The notes under the pieces were generated by a model. The model was not told the DNA's origin. It ran no database searches and worked only from the letters and a program-made list of their open reading frames with translations. A stretch of 64,000 bases of DNA from Candidatus Krumholzibacteriota bacterium (GTDB lineage Bacteria; Krumholzibacteriota; Krumholzibacteriia; JAJRXK01), in the NCBI GenBank assembly GCA_029262065.1, contig JAJDAC010000014.1:62001-126000 (forward strand), in the 5' to 3' direction. The translations under genes were made by a program, and so were the position numbers. The first letter of the stretch is position 1. Each line of letters opens with the position of its first letter. Below are positions 35,098 to 51,500 of the stretch, in pieces.

Positions 35098-38000
35098 AGC
35101 CGCGCTTCGGACTGTGGCCCTTGATCCTGGGGGGGCTGATTGCCGCGCAGCCCGCCCAGGGTCAGAGCGATTCCACGCCGAAATCGCCCGGCGAAGCCGT
35201 GACCGAGTCAATCTGGCTGGGACATGAGACCTGGACCGTGCGGGTCGACAGCCTCGCGCTACGCGCGGGCCAGGTGCGCATCCCGCTCACGCATGGTTTC
35301 ATTGCCGAAGTCATTTCCATCCGGCGAGATGGCGTCGAGCTGGTCGCCAATGTGGACGTAACGGTATCGCAGATTCTGGGCTTCCTGGCTCTGGCGGAAC
35401 CTGGACGCGAGGGCGAGAGCCTGGTGGTGCGCTATCGCATCGAACCGGCCGCGGTGATTCCTCGCGTGCAACTTCACGAGCCGATTCGCGCCGGGCCCGC
35501 GGCCGATGACTCCACGACGCGACGGCCGCCCTCACCGTGGGCGGGTCGTGACACCACGCGGGTGGGCTTGCCGCCGCCGGGCGCGTTGCGCATCCAGGGC
35601 AGCAAGAGCGTGTCGGTGCAGGGGGGATCGAACCGTGACGCCACCGTCGATCAGGCGCTTCGACTCACGGTGCAGGGAGAGCTGGCCCCGGGCATCGGGG
35701 TGCGCGCTGAGATCAGCGACGAAAACCTTCCCATCACGCCGCTTGGCAATACCGAAGAGTTGTCCGACCTGGATCAGGTTCGGATCGAGTTGTTTGGACC
35801 ACGCGGCCGCACGGTCCTGGGGGATTTTCGTCTGCGCAGTTCGGTCGGTGCATTCGTGCCCTACGAGCGCAAGCTCCAGGGCCTTTGGTTGCAGGGGAGA
35901 GACGAGCGCGGCAACGTCTCGCTGCTGGGCGGCTCGCCCAAGGGAACCCGGATCGAGGTGGAGATCCGCGGACGCGAGGGCGTGCAGGGACCCTACGAAC
36001 TACTGGACGGTGCGCGGCTGGACCAGAGTTTCATCGTGGCCGGAAGTGAACGCGTATGGGTCGATGGTTCCATCGCCACGCGAGGGGCCGACCGTGACTA
36101 CGTGATCGACTACGTGCGCGGCACCATCACATTCACCGAACGTCGCCCGGTGGGACCGGAAAACCGTCTTGCCGTGGACTTCGAGACCAGTACGACCGGT
36201 TACTCGCGTACGGTGTTTTCGGTGGGGGCTGATTCGTTGTTGGCCGGCCCGGCAACGATCAAGATCGCCTTCCTGCAGGAGGCAGACGACCCCAATCGGC
36301 CCACCGACGGCGAGCTGAGCGTGGCCGACCAGGACACGCTGTCGCTGGCCGGGGACGACCCCACCCGCGCGTTCGGCAACGGCGTAACCCCGACCGAGCC
36401 GGGCGAGGGTCAGTACGTCGAGCGATTCACCGTCGACGATGTGCGATTCTTCGAGGTTGCGGATAGCACCGGTGGCGACTTCAACGTTTCGTTCGTGCGT
36501 GTGTCGGCGGGCGAGGGAGACTACAGCCTGGACCGGGTGGGGCAGGAAGGGCGGCTGGAGTTCACGTTCGTGGGAGCCACGCTGGGCGACTACCGCATTG
36601 GTCGACAACTCGTTTTGCCCCGGCGCACGCAGACGGCCGTGGCGCGCGTGCAGATGGGTGAACGGGGCCACTCCATGTGGTTGCGGGCCGAAGGAAATCT
36701 CAGTCGTCACGACGCGAATCAGTTGAGTGATCTGGACAGCGCCGACGATGACGACGCCGCCTGGCGCGCCCAGGCCGAAACCCCCTGGCTGGGCCCGGGG
36801 TCGAATCCAGAGCTGGGGCGGGGTTTGCGCTTGGGAGTGGTGGCCGAGGCCATCGGCGGCAATTTCGAGGCTCTGGGCCGTATCCGTGAACCATTCTTCT
36901 ACGAGCGCTGGAACCTGCAATCAGAAGCCCGCGATACCCGCGAGAGTCGCGAGGAGGTGAAGGCCGAATTCGTATCCGAGCGTCGCCAGACCACGGCCAC
37001 GTTCGAGCATCTGCGCCGGAGCGGGCAGTACGACGGCAAGCGTGGGACCTGGCGGGGAAGCGGTCGCATCGTCGATCGCCTGGGTTGGAATCATCGACTG
37101 GCGCTCACCGAAGCCGACCGCGGCCAGGCGCAACGCAACGATCGCCGCGACCGCCAGGTGACCGTTCGCTGGGAAGATCCCCGTTTGGGGCCGTTCCTCA
37201 CCTGGGACGACGAGAGATTCCGCGATCGGCGCCAATCGGGTGAGCAAGGCTACCGCGCGGGCGCGTGGACGGCGGGCGTGCAGCGTAGTCGTCCACGGTT
37301 TTCCGGGCAGCTACAGTTCCGACGCGAGATCGCCGACAGCTTGGTGACCGGAGATGAATGGAAGTTCGCGCGTGACATTCGCCAGTGGCGCGGCTCCAGT
37401 TCGGCGACCGTGGGAACGTTCGCGCTGGAGGCCGATGTGAATTGGCGACGGGCCATATCCGGAGGGGCGGGCGACGAGAGGACGCGCCTGGGGCGCATTC
37501 GGCTGGCACGACGTTCGTTGGGTCAGGGGCTCGGGGTTGATCTGGACTACCGGGCGGGTACCGAAGAAGCCCGCGTATTGGGACGCGAGATCGTATTCGT
37601 GGGCCTGGGCGAAGGTGACTTCGACATCGAAGGCAAACCCGTGGGGGTGCGGCAGGGCGACTACAACGTCATCTTCACCCCAAGCGACAGTCTCGTGGCG
37701 TCCATCAACGTGGAGGCCACGGCCAAGGTCGGCTGGACCTCGTCGCCTGGTTTTCTGGGTGGAGTGGCCACTGAGGGCCTGGTGCAGGTTCGCGAACGCA
37801 GCCGTTCCGACGATGCCGGCGCGGTTCTGCGACTGTCGCCGGGCGAGCTGCGCAATCCGGCCACGACGATTTTTGGCGAACGCAGGTTGCGAGAGGAACT
37901 GGTGTTGCTGCGTGGGCTCAGTCGATTCGATCTGCGTCTGACCTACGATCGACTGGACGTGCTGGATCAGCAGTTTCGCGAGGGCCCCGAGACCTCCAAG

Positions 38001-38515
38001 CGCGACCAACGCAGGGTTCGCCTGGAAACCGTGCTCACGCGGGGATTCAGTCTGAGGCTCGAGGCGGCACGCGAGTTCCGCACGCGCGATGGCGTAGCGT
38101 CGAACAACCCATTGCTACAGAGTTTCCGCGTGGAAGATCAGACGGCCGACGCCACGCTTCGGTATCGGCCCACCGCGCGCTCGCGTCTTGCATTGCAGGT
38201 GCGCTGGACCGATCGCGTGGAAGAAGTGGGAGGCATAGATCAGCGCGTGGCCGAGCTGATTCCCTCGGTGACGTCAGACTTCTTGCGCGGGCGCTGGACC
38301 GTGGAGACGCGCCTGGTCGATGTGAACGAGACGAAACCGGCCGCATCGGTACGACCGTTTTTCTTTGAACGGCCCGGAACCGGACGTGGTGCTTTGGTGT
38401 CGGCGCAGTGGGGTGTGGGGGGCAGCGTCACCGTCACCGCCCGGTATCAGCTGCGTGACGAGCCCGAGCGCGACGTTCGTCAGAACCTATCGTTGGAAAC
38501 AAGGGCGAGATTCTG

Positions 38516-38516
<1 letters not shown>
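35094..38516 (+). CDS. very large outer-membrane barrel-like protein of the FCB surface-protein type
   Basis: 1,140 residues. It begins with a short signal (LWPLILGGLIAAQPAQGQ). An N-terminal domain has the pattern IQGSKSVSVQGGSNRDAT, then ENLPITPLGNTEELSDLDQV, VLGDFRL and GSPKGTRIEVEIRGREGVQG, followed by 'WVDGSIATRGADRDYVIDYVRGTITFTERRP' (quoted in pieces). Similar motifs occur in large, unnamed surface proteins of Ignavibacteria and other FCB bacteria. The second half is rich in alternating charged/aromatic residues ending in a phenylalanine (SLETRARF), as in barrels. It resembles SprA, the giant T9SS translocon, only in size class, so I do not assign it. TTG at 35094 overlaps the previous stop (TTGA). 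Confidence 0.6.
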
Positions 38517-45055
<6,539 letters not shown>

Positions 45056-45123
45056 CAACATCTCTGGCGGCGTCGATCGCGGTTCGATTATGGTGGCCGT
45101 GAAACCTCATCGGGAGTGAAGAC

Positions 45124-46791
45124 ATGAAGACCAAGCGTACGGTGCGCGCGCCGCATGGGACCCAACTGTCCTGCAAGGGATGGGTTCAAGAAGCGGCCTA
45201 TCGCATGATCCAGAACAATCTGGATCCCGATGTAGCCGAAGATCCGGATCAGTTGGTGGTATACGGAGGGCGTGGCAAAGCGGCTCGAAGTTGGCCCGCT
45301 TTCGATGCGATCCTCCACGAACTGCGCGAACTCAACAACGACCAGACGCTCCTGGTGCAGAGTGGCAAACCGGTGGCCGTCATGCCCAGTCACGCCGATG
45401 CACCGCGGGTGCTCATTGCCAACAGCATGCTCGTACCCCGGTGGGCCACCTGGGAGCATTTCGACGAGTTGGATCGCAAGGGTCTCATGATGTACGGCCA
45501 GATGACGGCCGGAAGCTGGATCTACATTGGGACCCAGGGAATTCTCCAGGGTACCTACGAGACCTTCGCCGCTTTGGCTCGCGCACACGGCTACGAGGAT
45601 CTGCGGGGCAAGTTGGTGGTGACGGCGGGGCTGGGTGGCATGGGAGGCGCGCAGCCCCTCGCGGTGACCATGAACAACGGGGTGTGCCTGTGCGTCGAGG
45701 TCGACGCCCATCGCATCCAACGCCGCCTCGACACGCGCTACGTAATGGACGAGTGCGATGATCTGGACGAAGCTCTAAGGCGGTGCCGCACGGCGATGGC
45801 CGAAGGGCGCCCCTACAGCGTGGGTCTGCTTGGCAACGCGGCCGATGTGCTACCGGAACTGGCGCGGCGCGCCGAAGCAATCGATGTGGTAACCGATCAA
45901 ACGTCCGCGCACGATCCGCTGGTTGGGTACGTACCCAATGGTCGTTCGCTCGAGCAGGCGCTGGCCCTGCGGGTTGCCGACCCTGACGCATACATGGTCG
46001 AGGCGAAGCGGGCCATGCGAGAACACTGCGAAGCCATGGTCGCGTTGCAGGATCAGGGCAGCGTCGTGTTCGACTACGGCAACAATCTGCGTGGCGTAGC
46101 CCTGGACGAGGGATTCGAAAAGGCATTTGCGTACCCAGGTTTTGTTCCCGCGTACATTCGCGATCTGTTCTGTGAGGGCAAGGGGCCCTTTCGGTGGGTG
46201 GCCCTCAGCGGCGATCCCGCCGACATTGCGGTCACCGATGACCTGGTTCTCGAGTTGTTCCAGGACGAAGAACCACACCTGGCCCGGTGGATCAGTTTGG
46301 CTCGCGAGCAGGTGGAATTCCAGGGACTGCCGGCGCGGATCTGTTGGCTGGGCTACGGGCAACGCGCGCGCGCGGGCCTGGCCTTCAATGAGCTCGTGGC
46401 GCGCGGCAAGGTGAAGGCACCGATCGTCATAGGTCGCGATCACCTCGATAGTGGTTCGGTGGCCAGCCCCCACCGCGAAACCGAGGCGATGAAGGATGGC
46501 AGCGACGCCGTCGCCGATTGGCCCATCTTGAACGCGATGATCAACGCCGTGAACGGCGCCAGTTGGGTTTCAGTTCACCACGGCGGGGGGGTGGGCATGG
46601 GAATGTCGATTCACGCCGGCCAGGTGATCGTGGCCGACGGCACGCCCGACGCCGCCCGGCGACTGGAGCGCGTGCTCACTTCAGACCCCCTCATGGGGGT
46701 GGCCCGTCACTACGATGCCGGATACGAAGAGGCCGCAAACTTCGCCAGGGACCAGGGCGTTCGGTTCCCACTCGATCCCCCGCGTAGCTGA
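45124..46791 (+). CDS. hutU: urocanate hydratase
   Basis: Converts urocanate to imidazolone propionate in histidine degradation, with NAD as a bound electrophile. 555 residues, the normal size. Typical motifs: [85 protein letters not shown] and [14 protein letters not shown] precedes the ATG. No other hut genes are in the window, so the pathway is split here. It is followed by a 282-base gap and probably ends its unit. Confidence 0.97.
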   Translation: MKTKRTVRAPHGTQLSCKGWVQEAAYRMIQNNLDPDVAEDPDQLVVYGGRGKAARSWPAFDAILHELRELNNDQTLLVQSGKPVAVMPSHADAPRVLIANSMLVPRWATWEHFDELDRKGLMMYGQMTAGSWIYIGTQGILQGTYETFAALARAHGYEDLRGKLVVTAGLGGMGGAQPLAVTMNNGVCLCVEVDAHRIQRRLDTRYVMDECDDLDEALRRCRTAMAEGRPYSVGLLGNAADVLPELARRAEAIDVVTDQTSAHDPLVGYVPNGRSLEQALALRVADPDAYMVEAKRAMREHCEAMVALQDQGSVVFDYGNNLRGVALDEGFEKAFAYPGFVPAYIRDLFCEGKGPFRWVALSGDPADIAVTDDLVLELFQDEEPHLARWISLAREQVEFQGLPARICWLGYGQRARAGLAFNELVARGKVKAPIVIGRDHLDSGSVASPHRETEAMKDGSDAVADWPILNAMINAVNGASWVSVHHGGGVGMGMSIHAGQVIVADGTPDAARRLERVLTSDPLMGVARHYDAGYEEAANFARDQGVRFPLDPPRS

Positions 46792-47073
46792 CCAGCGGCA
46801 ATTCTTGCCTATCGTGCTTCATGCGTTGTGGGCCGTCTTGCCGGTCTTTATTCGCGACCCAGCCGGCTGCGTGGGGTAGCCCCCGACGGCGGAATCCGTT
46901 GCAAAGGTGTGCACTTGCCGGTCGTGGCTCCCTGCGGGCCAGTCGACCTCTACTGGTAGAAGACTTGCTACGCTGGTACGTAGACTACTTCCAACCGGGA
47001 CAGGTCGCGCGGTTCACCGCGAAGATCCACGGCTTGATTTCAACTTCGACGCGATCGGCATCCAAGGAGCGCG
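46792..47073 (+). other. 282-base gap between hutU and the TPR gene
   Basis: No ORF, tRNA or hairpin terminator was recognised here. It contains the possible sigma-54 element at 46954-46969 and the ribosome site of the next gene (AAGGAG, 47064-47069). Confidence 0.5.
46954..46969 (+). promoter_or_regulatory. possible sigma-54 promoter (TGG-N8-TTGCT, GG-N10-GC)
   Basis: TGG at 46954-46956 and TTGCT at 46965-46969 give the GG-N10-GC spacing (GG 46955-46956, GC 46967-46968). It lies 105 bases before the TPR gene at 47074. Such a match is expected by chance about once in tens of kilobases, so its value comes from its intergenic place and from similar sites in the pil genes nearby. Confidence 0.3.
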
Positions 47074-48645
47074 GTGAGCAAGATCAACGATTTGCGCCGA
47101 AAGGCCTCGGGCGCGGTGCGTTCGAGTAAGTGGGCTGAAGCCGTCGAGCTGTACGAACGAATCTGTAGTCTAGATTCTAGTAATGCTAGTTATCGCAATG
47201 AATTAGGGGATATCTATCTCAAAAAAGGTGAGATCCCTACGGCGATCCAGGCCTTCGAGAGCGCCGCTGAGTTGTACATGGCGGTGGGTCTGACCAACAA
47301 CGCGATCGCGGTCCACAAGAAGATCCTGCGCCATTCGCCGACTCAGCTCGACAGCCTTTGGGGTCTGGGAGAGATTCGGCGGCAGCAGAATCTGGAGACC
47401 GATGCGGTTGGTCATTTCATGGACTTTCTGACCCAGTCGGGCAACGTGACTGATGCTTCCACGCGGGCTCGTTTTCTCGATCGCTGCGGGCTCCTCATGG
47501 AGAACCTGCCCGGCGATCCCCAGATTCTTACCGCGCTCGAGACGATTTTCAAAGATTGGGACCAGTCCACCGATCGAGCCCGGGTGCTCGTACTGAAAGC
47601 CAGGTTGGCGTACGAGTCGGACCAGGGCGACATGGTCGACAAGTACATCGAGGCGGCGCGCGAACTCTATTCCGAGCTCGAAATCGTTCCGGAGTACCTC
47701 GAGCTGCAAATGGTCATGAATCCGCCCGAGCCTGAAATGGAGGTCGAAGACGCCGCCGGCGTCGAGCCCGAGGCGGAAGAGGTTTTCGAGCTCGACGAAG
47801 AAATCGACTTCGGTGACGTGCAGCTCGATGCAGAGCCCGTGGCTCCGGCGGCAGAGACCCGCGATTCCGACGTTGTGAGCGAAGGACTGGAAGGCGAATT
47901 TCTCGACATCGGATTCGATGTCGAGGAAGAGTCGGCCTCGGCCAAGGAACCAACTGGGTCCGTCGATCGGCCGCCGGCGCCGCCCGAACCGTACCTTCCG
48001 CCCGAACCTGGCGCGGTTTCGCTGGATGCAGATGTAGGCGCCTTCGATCTTCCCAGCGCCGAGCAGCCGGTCGCCGCGGCCGAAGACACGGCAGCGGCGA
48101 GTACGACCGAGGTGGCGGAGGAAGCAAGTCCGTCCCAGGCGACCGATAACGGCGTCGACCTGCTCGATGCGATTCTGGCCGATGGCGGATTCGAGGACTC
48201 GGGCGAAAGCGACGACCGGCAGGTTTCCTCCATTGCCAACGATGTCGAGGGTCAAATCGCCTCGCAGGTAGCCGTTGATGACCACAAGGGTCAGTACGAC
48301 GTGGGTATCGTTTGCATGGACATGGGACTGTACGACCAGGCCATCGTGGCGTTCGATCGTGCCGCCGAGGGTGACGCGTACCGTCTCAAGGGCCTGGAAA
48401 TGAAAGGGTCCTGCCTGCTGAAGATGGGGCGTCCCGAGGAGGCGTTGGTGGTCTTCCAGGCTGGCCTCGACACCACGGGTCATCCCGGTCGCTTCTACCT
48501 GGGACTACTCTACGAGGTTGGTTCGTGCCTCGAGGGCATCGGAAAGTCGGACGAAGCGCTCACCTACTACCAGCAGGCCCTCGCGATCGACGCCGGGTTC
48601 CTCGACGTGCACCAGCGCGTGGAGCGCCTCTCGGTGCAGCAATAG
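47074..48645 (+). CDS. TPR protein with long acidic linker
   Basis: 523 residues. An N-terminal TPR array (MSKINDLRRKASGAVRSSKW through residue ~215) is followed by a linker of ~180 residues rich in Glu, Asp, Ala and Pro, then a C-terminal TPR array (YDVGIVCMDMGLYDQAIVAF...). No signal peptide, so cytosolic. This layout fits a scaffold, and it precedes an outer-membrane receptor, ComEA-like gene and the pilus cluster. GTG at 47074 follows AAGGAG. Bases 47161-47230 are only about one-third G+C by my count, unlike flanking sequence, although the protein stays TPR-like there (SNASYRNELGDIYLKKGE). Confidence 0.75.
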   Translation: MSKINDLRRKASGAVRSSKWAEAVELYERICSLDSSNASYRNELGDIYLKKGEIPTAIQAFESAAELYMAVGLTNNAIAVHKKILRHSPTQLDSLWGLGEIRRQQNLETDAVGHFMDFLTQSGNVTDASTRARFLDRCGLLMENLPGDPQILTALETIFKDWDQSTDRARVLVLKARLAYESDQGDMVDKYIEAARELYSELEIVPEYLELQMVMNPPEPEMEVEDAAGVEPEAEEVFELDEEIDFGDVQLDAEPVAPAAETRDSDVVSEGLEGEFLDIGFDVEEESASAKEPTGSVDRPPAPPEPYLPPEPGAVSLDADVGAFDLPSAEQPVAAAEDTAAASTTEVAEEASPSQATDNGVDLLDAILADGGFEDSGESDDRQVSSIANDVEGQIASQVAVDDHKGQYDVGIVCMDMGLYDQAIVAFDRAAEGDAYRLKGLEMKGSCLLKMGRPEEALVVFQAGLDTTGHPGRFYLGLLYEVGSCLEGIGKSDEALTYYQQALAIDAGFLDVHQRVERLSVQQ

Positions 48646-48659
48646 GTCGTTCTCCCGCC

Positions 48660-48689
48660 TTGCTCTCGAGCCTCGGTGTAGGCTAGTCT
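48660..48689 (+). promoter_or_regulatory. candidate promoter TTGCTC-N18-TAGTCT
   Basis: TTGCTC (48660-48665), 18 bases, TAGTCT (48684-48689), 36 bases before the TonB-receptor-like ATG. The -10 context GGCTAGTCTG resembles the GCTAGGGTG of other candidates. Confidence 0.45.
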
Positions 48690-48725
48690 GCCCCCTGCCT
48701 CTGATCACCACTCCTACGAGGCTTC

Positions 48726-50819
48726 ATGCGGGCGGTCTCAGGTTCCCAAATCCAATCAGGCATCGACGGCACCAGTAGGGGGGCCGGTCGCGTTCGACTG
48801 AACGCGTCAGTGTTCCTGTGCGTATTGGTGGCGGCCGCGTCGGCCGTGGCCCAGGTCGATTCTTCACCCGCCGATTCCGCGCCGGCGGATTCCAGCGCCG
48901 CGGGGCTTTCGCCGTCCCTGGCGGACTCTCTACTGCCCGTGGCCGCCGACTCCTTGAAGAACGCACTGGCCGCCATCAACGACTCGTTGATTACCACCGC
49001 GGACTCAACCGCGGCGTCGTCCCTATCGCTCGGCCCCGGCGACTCACTGCGGGTCGAGCCATGGCCCGTCGAGTCCTGGGTCGCCAGCGCGGCCCTGGGT
49101 GACGACGAGCTGGAAGAGTTACGCCCCCGTCTGTTGGCGGAGGCCCTGGACGCGCTACCGGGCGTGGCGGTGCGAGTCGCCGGCGACCATGGAGCACCCG
49201 GCTACCTTTCTCTGGGTCCCATCGCTGACACCGGAACCGAACTGTTGGTCGACGGGATTCCCAGTCTGAACCCGGCGGATCTCGATCCGGCCATCTTCGA
49301 CCGCAGTATTGCCGGGGTAGGCGCGCTCGAGGCGGGACGTGCATCCGGAACGTCATCGGCGGGTGGACCGTCGATTCGAATTGCGCCGCACGCGCCGGCC
49401 GAGGGACGCACCGTATTGCGCACCCACTTCACCGACGAAAACCACGAGAGCTTCGTGCGCGGCGTAAGTCTCACCACGCCGCACGCGAGGCAAAGTGTTC
49501 GCTTCGATTTCGAAGAATGGAAGACCGAAGACGGGTTCAACTTCACTCAGAATGTGTCCAACGACGGTCTTCCGAACAATCTGGGCCGCTCCAAGATGCG
49601 CCGGTTTCGTGTTGCCCTGGGCGCGCAACTCGATCGCGGTCGGGCGACGGTCGCGTTCGGGCGGGGGCGTCGTTTCTACCGGGGGTCGGTGCTGGGATCC
49701 CGAAGTGTCGAACGGTGGACGGGTGAGGTGAGTGCCAGCGTCGATCGTGCGGATGCCAGCGGTCAATGGCGTGCCAGGGCGTACCATCTTGACTGGCACA
49801 CCGATGACGATTTGCATCAGGAGTCCCAGGATGCGACTCGTTTGGGGCTTCGCATCGAACGACAATCTTTGGCTGGCTGGCGTGGCCTGCTGCAGGTGGA
49901 GCGATGGGCATCACGTTTCGACACGGAAACCGTGCTGAGGCCCGATCCGGCCTACGTTGCCCGCGCAGGAATCGGGCGAACCTGGTTCGAGCGTAGCGCC
50001 CTGCACACCGAGACCGCGGTCGAAGTCGCGTTCGCCGACCACACCAGTGACGCGTTTGACGTCGGGGGTCGAGCGGCTTTGGTCTACCACGGATCATCGT
50101 CGGGCCTCGAGCTGGGCGCAGAGCGTACCCTGCGTACGCCCAGCCTGGCCGAGACCCACGGACAGTTCACCCAGGATTTCGCGAACGGCGACATTCGCCG
50201 GTACATGGGTAGTGGTGAGCTTCCGTTCGAGCGGCAGGACCGCGGCTTCGTCGAGGCAAGGGCGCTCGTGGTCTCCGCCAGCGTAGCGGTCACCGCCGAA
50301 GTCTGGCGATTGAGTCAGGGCATCGGTTGGCGGGCGCCCGATAGCGGCGCGGCGGTCCTGAATTCCACCGGTGGTCTCGAGGTCACCGTGCCCCAGATTG
50401 CGGCGTCCGTTCGGCGCAGCTGGGGGGGGCGGAGCGCGGGCGTGTCCTGGTGGGCCAACGGTCACCGCGTGCTGGGTGATCTGGAACATCGCGCCAATCG
50501 GGTGGCCGGGTGGCCGCTGTGGAGTGCGGCCAGTGGGCTGCGGCTGTGGCACGACCTGGTGAACCACAACAACCAACTGTTCCTGGATCTGCGCGCGCGC
50601 GGGTGGGGCGTGCGGTTTGACGATGCGCTGGCTGCCATCGACGAGTCGCAGCTGCCATCGCTGGCGCGTTTGGACCTGCGGGCGGGGCTTCGTATTCGTG
50701 ATGCGGAAATCTACGCCAGTCTTTCCAATCTGACCGACGAGGAGCAGGTCGAGGTGCTGGGTACGCATCGCCGCTTTCGCGAGTTCCGCCTGGGACTGAA
50801 CTGGCCCTTCTTCAACTGA
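48726..50819 (+). CDS. TonB-dependent receptor-like outer-membrane protein
   Basis: 697 residues. Signal region around residues 25-42 (LNASVFLCVLVAAASAVAQ). A Ser/Ala/Asp-rich segment then leads to a plug-like domain (LLAEALDALPGVAVRVAGDHGAPG; ELLVDGIPSLNPADLDP, the pattern of TonB plug domains). A large barrel follows (SRFDTETVLRPDP, GAERTLRTPSLAETHGQF, FLDLRARGWGVRF, ASLSNLTDEEQVEVLG), ending in Phe-Asn. The DGIP and SNLTDE elements are common in TonB receptors, but a clear TonB box was not seen. Substrate unknown. It has its own promoter candidate and is followed by a ComEA-like gene after 30 bases. Confidence 0.72.
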   Translation: MRAVSGSQIQSGIDGTSRGAGRVRLNASVFLCVLVAAASAVAQVDSSPADSAPADSSAAGLSPSLADSLLPVAADSLKNALAAINDSLITTADSTAASSLSLGPGDSLRVEPWPVESWVASAALGDDELEELRPRLLAEALDALPGVAVRVAGDHGAPGYLSLGPIADTGTELLVDGIPSLNPADLDPAIFDRSIAGVGALEAGRASGTSSAGGPSIRIAPHAPAEGRTVLRTHFTDENHESFVRGVSLTTPHARQSVRFDFEEWKTEDGFNFTQNVSNDGLPNNLGRSKMRRFRVALGAQLDRGRATVAFGRGRRFYRGSVLGSRSVERWTGEVSASVDRADASGQWRARAYHLDWHTDDDLHQESQDATRLGLRIERQSLAGWRGLLQVERWASRFDTETVLRPDPAYVARAGIGRTWFERSALHTETAVEVAFADHTSDAFDVGGRAALVYHGSSSGLELGAERTLRTPSLAETHGQFTQDFANGDIRRYMGSGELPFERQDRGFVEARALVVSASVAVTAEVWRLSQGIGWRAPDSGAAVLNSTGGLEVTVPQIAASVRRSWGGRSAGVSWWANGHRVLGDLEHRANRVAGWPLWSAASGLRLWHDLVNHNNQLFLDLRARGWGVRFDDALAAIDESQLPSLARLDLRAGLRIRDAEIYASLSNLTDEEQVEVLGTHRRFREFRLGLNWPFFN

Positions 50820-50849
50820 TACCCGTCCTCCGGATCGGAACGCTCCGCG

Positions 50850-51269
50850 TTGCGCGCCGCACTCCTGGTTCTGTCGGCGGGGATGCTGCTGACCTTCGGT
50901 TCCTACCTTGCGCACCGCGCTCCCGCGTGGCTCACCGCTGACCCTCTGGAGAGCCCTTTTGGGTGGACCGTGGGCCAGGAGGCGGACTCGACCGAGCCCG
51001 CGGCAAGAGATGCCGACCCACCCCCGGCCACGCCGGATGACCCGGTGGTTCTGCCGCTCGCATCGGCCGAAGAACTTCGCCGATTGCCCGGTGTGGGTCC
51101 CGTTCTCGCAGCCCGGATCGTAGCTCATCGCGACACGGTGGGAACCATCTCTCAGTGGTCACAGTTGGTCGAGGTGAAGGGAATCGGTCCCAAGACCCTT
51201 GAGCGCCTGAAGCCGGTCCTACGACTCCAAAACTCCTCCCAGTCGCTGCCCGATAGCTTGAATAGGTAG
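50850..51269 (+). CDS. ComEA-like helix-hairpin-helix protein, membrane-anchored
   Basis: 139 residues: N-terminal anchor (LLVLSAGMLLTFGSYLAH), a Pro/Asp/Ala-rich linker, then a double helix-hairpin-helix domain with ELRRLPGVGPVLAARIV and QLVEVKGIGPKTLERLKPVL. ComEA binds incoming double-stranded DNA during natural transformation in the periplasm. The start is a TTG with only a weak ribosome site, so it may depend on the upstream gene. Its position just before pilB is meaningful because DNA uptake uses type IV pilus machinery, although HhH proteins also act in other pathways. Confidence 0.75.
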   Translation: MRAALLVLSAGMLLTFGSYLAHRAPAWLTADPLESPFGWTVGQEADSTEPAARDADPPPATPDDPVVLPLASAEELRRLPGVGPVLAARIVAHRDTVGTISQWSQLVEVKGIGPKTLERLKPVLRLQNSSQSLPDSLNR

Positions 51270-51283
51270 GAATCGCGAGGCTT

Positions 51284-51299
51284 CGGCCCATCCCTTGCA
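51284..51299 (+). promoter_or_regulatory. candidate sigma-54 promoter before pilB
   Basis: CGG at 51284-51286 and TTGCA at 51295-51299, with GG-N10-GC spacing (GG 51285-51286, GC 51297-51298). The -12 element TTGCA is consensus; the -24 element is weaker (CGGCCC instead of TGGCAC). It lies in the comEA-pilB gap, 202 bases before the pilB start. Confidence 0.45.
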
Positions 51300-51340
51300 A
51301 AATGCAGGGCGACGCGATTTCTGGCGGGGGACCAGGAGGG

Positions 51341-51359
51341 AACGATGTTCTGCATCGTT
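51341..51359 (+). other. 7-bp inverted repeat AACGATG/CATCGTT in the pilB leader
   Basis: AACGATG (51341-51347) and CATCGTT (51353-51359) flank a 5-base spacer, between the sigma-54 candidate and pilB. Could be a small regulator site or leader hairpin. Confidence 0.35.
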
Positions 51360-51500
51360 ACCGACTACGCCTCGTGATGTCTCTTCATGGAACGGCACCG
51401 CTTGCGTTCTGCGGCAGAGACTGCACTCGATGCTCCCTTCCGGCGCTCGCGACCCGTGCCCCCAATGGGCCCATGCTCTCCATGCGATCAGGGGAACGCC

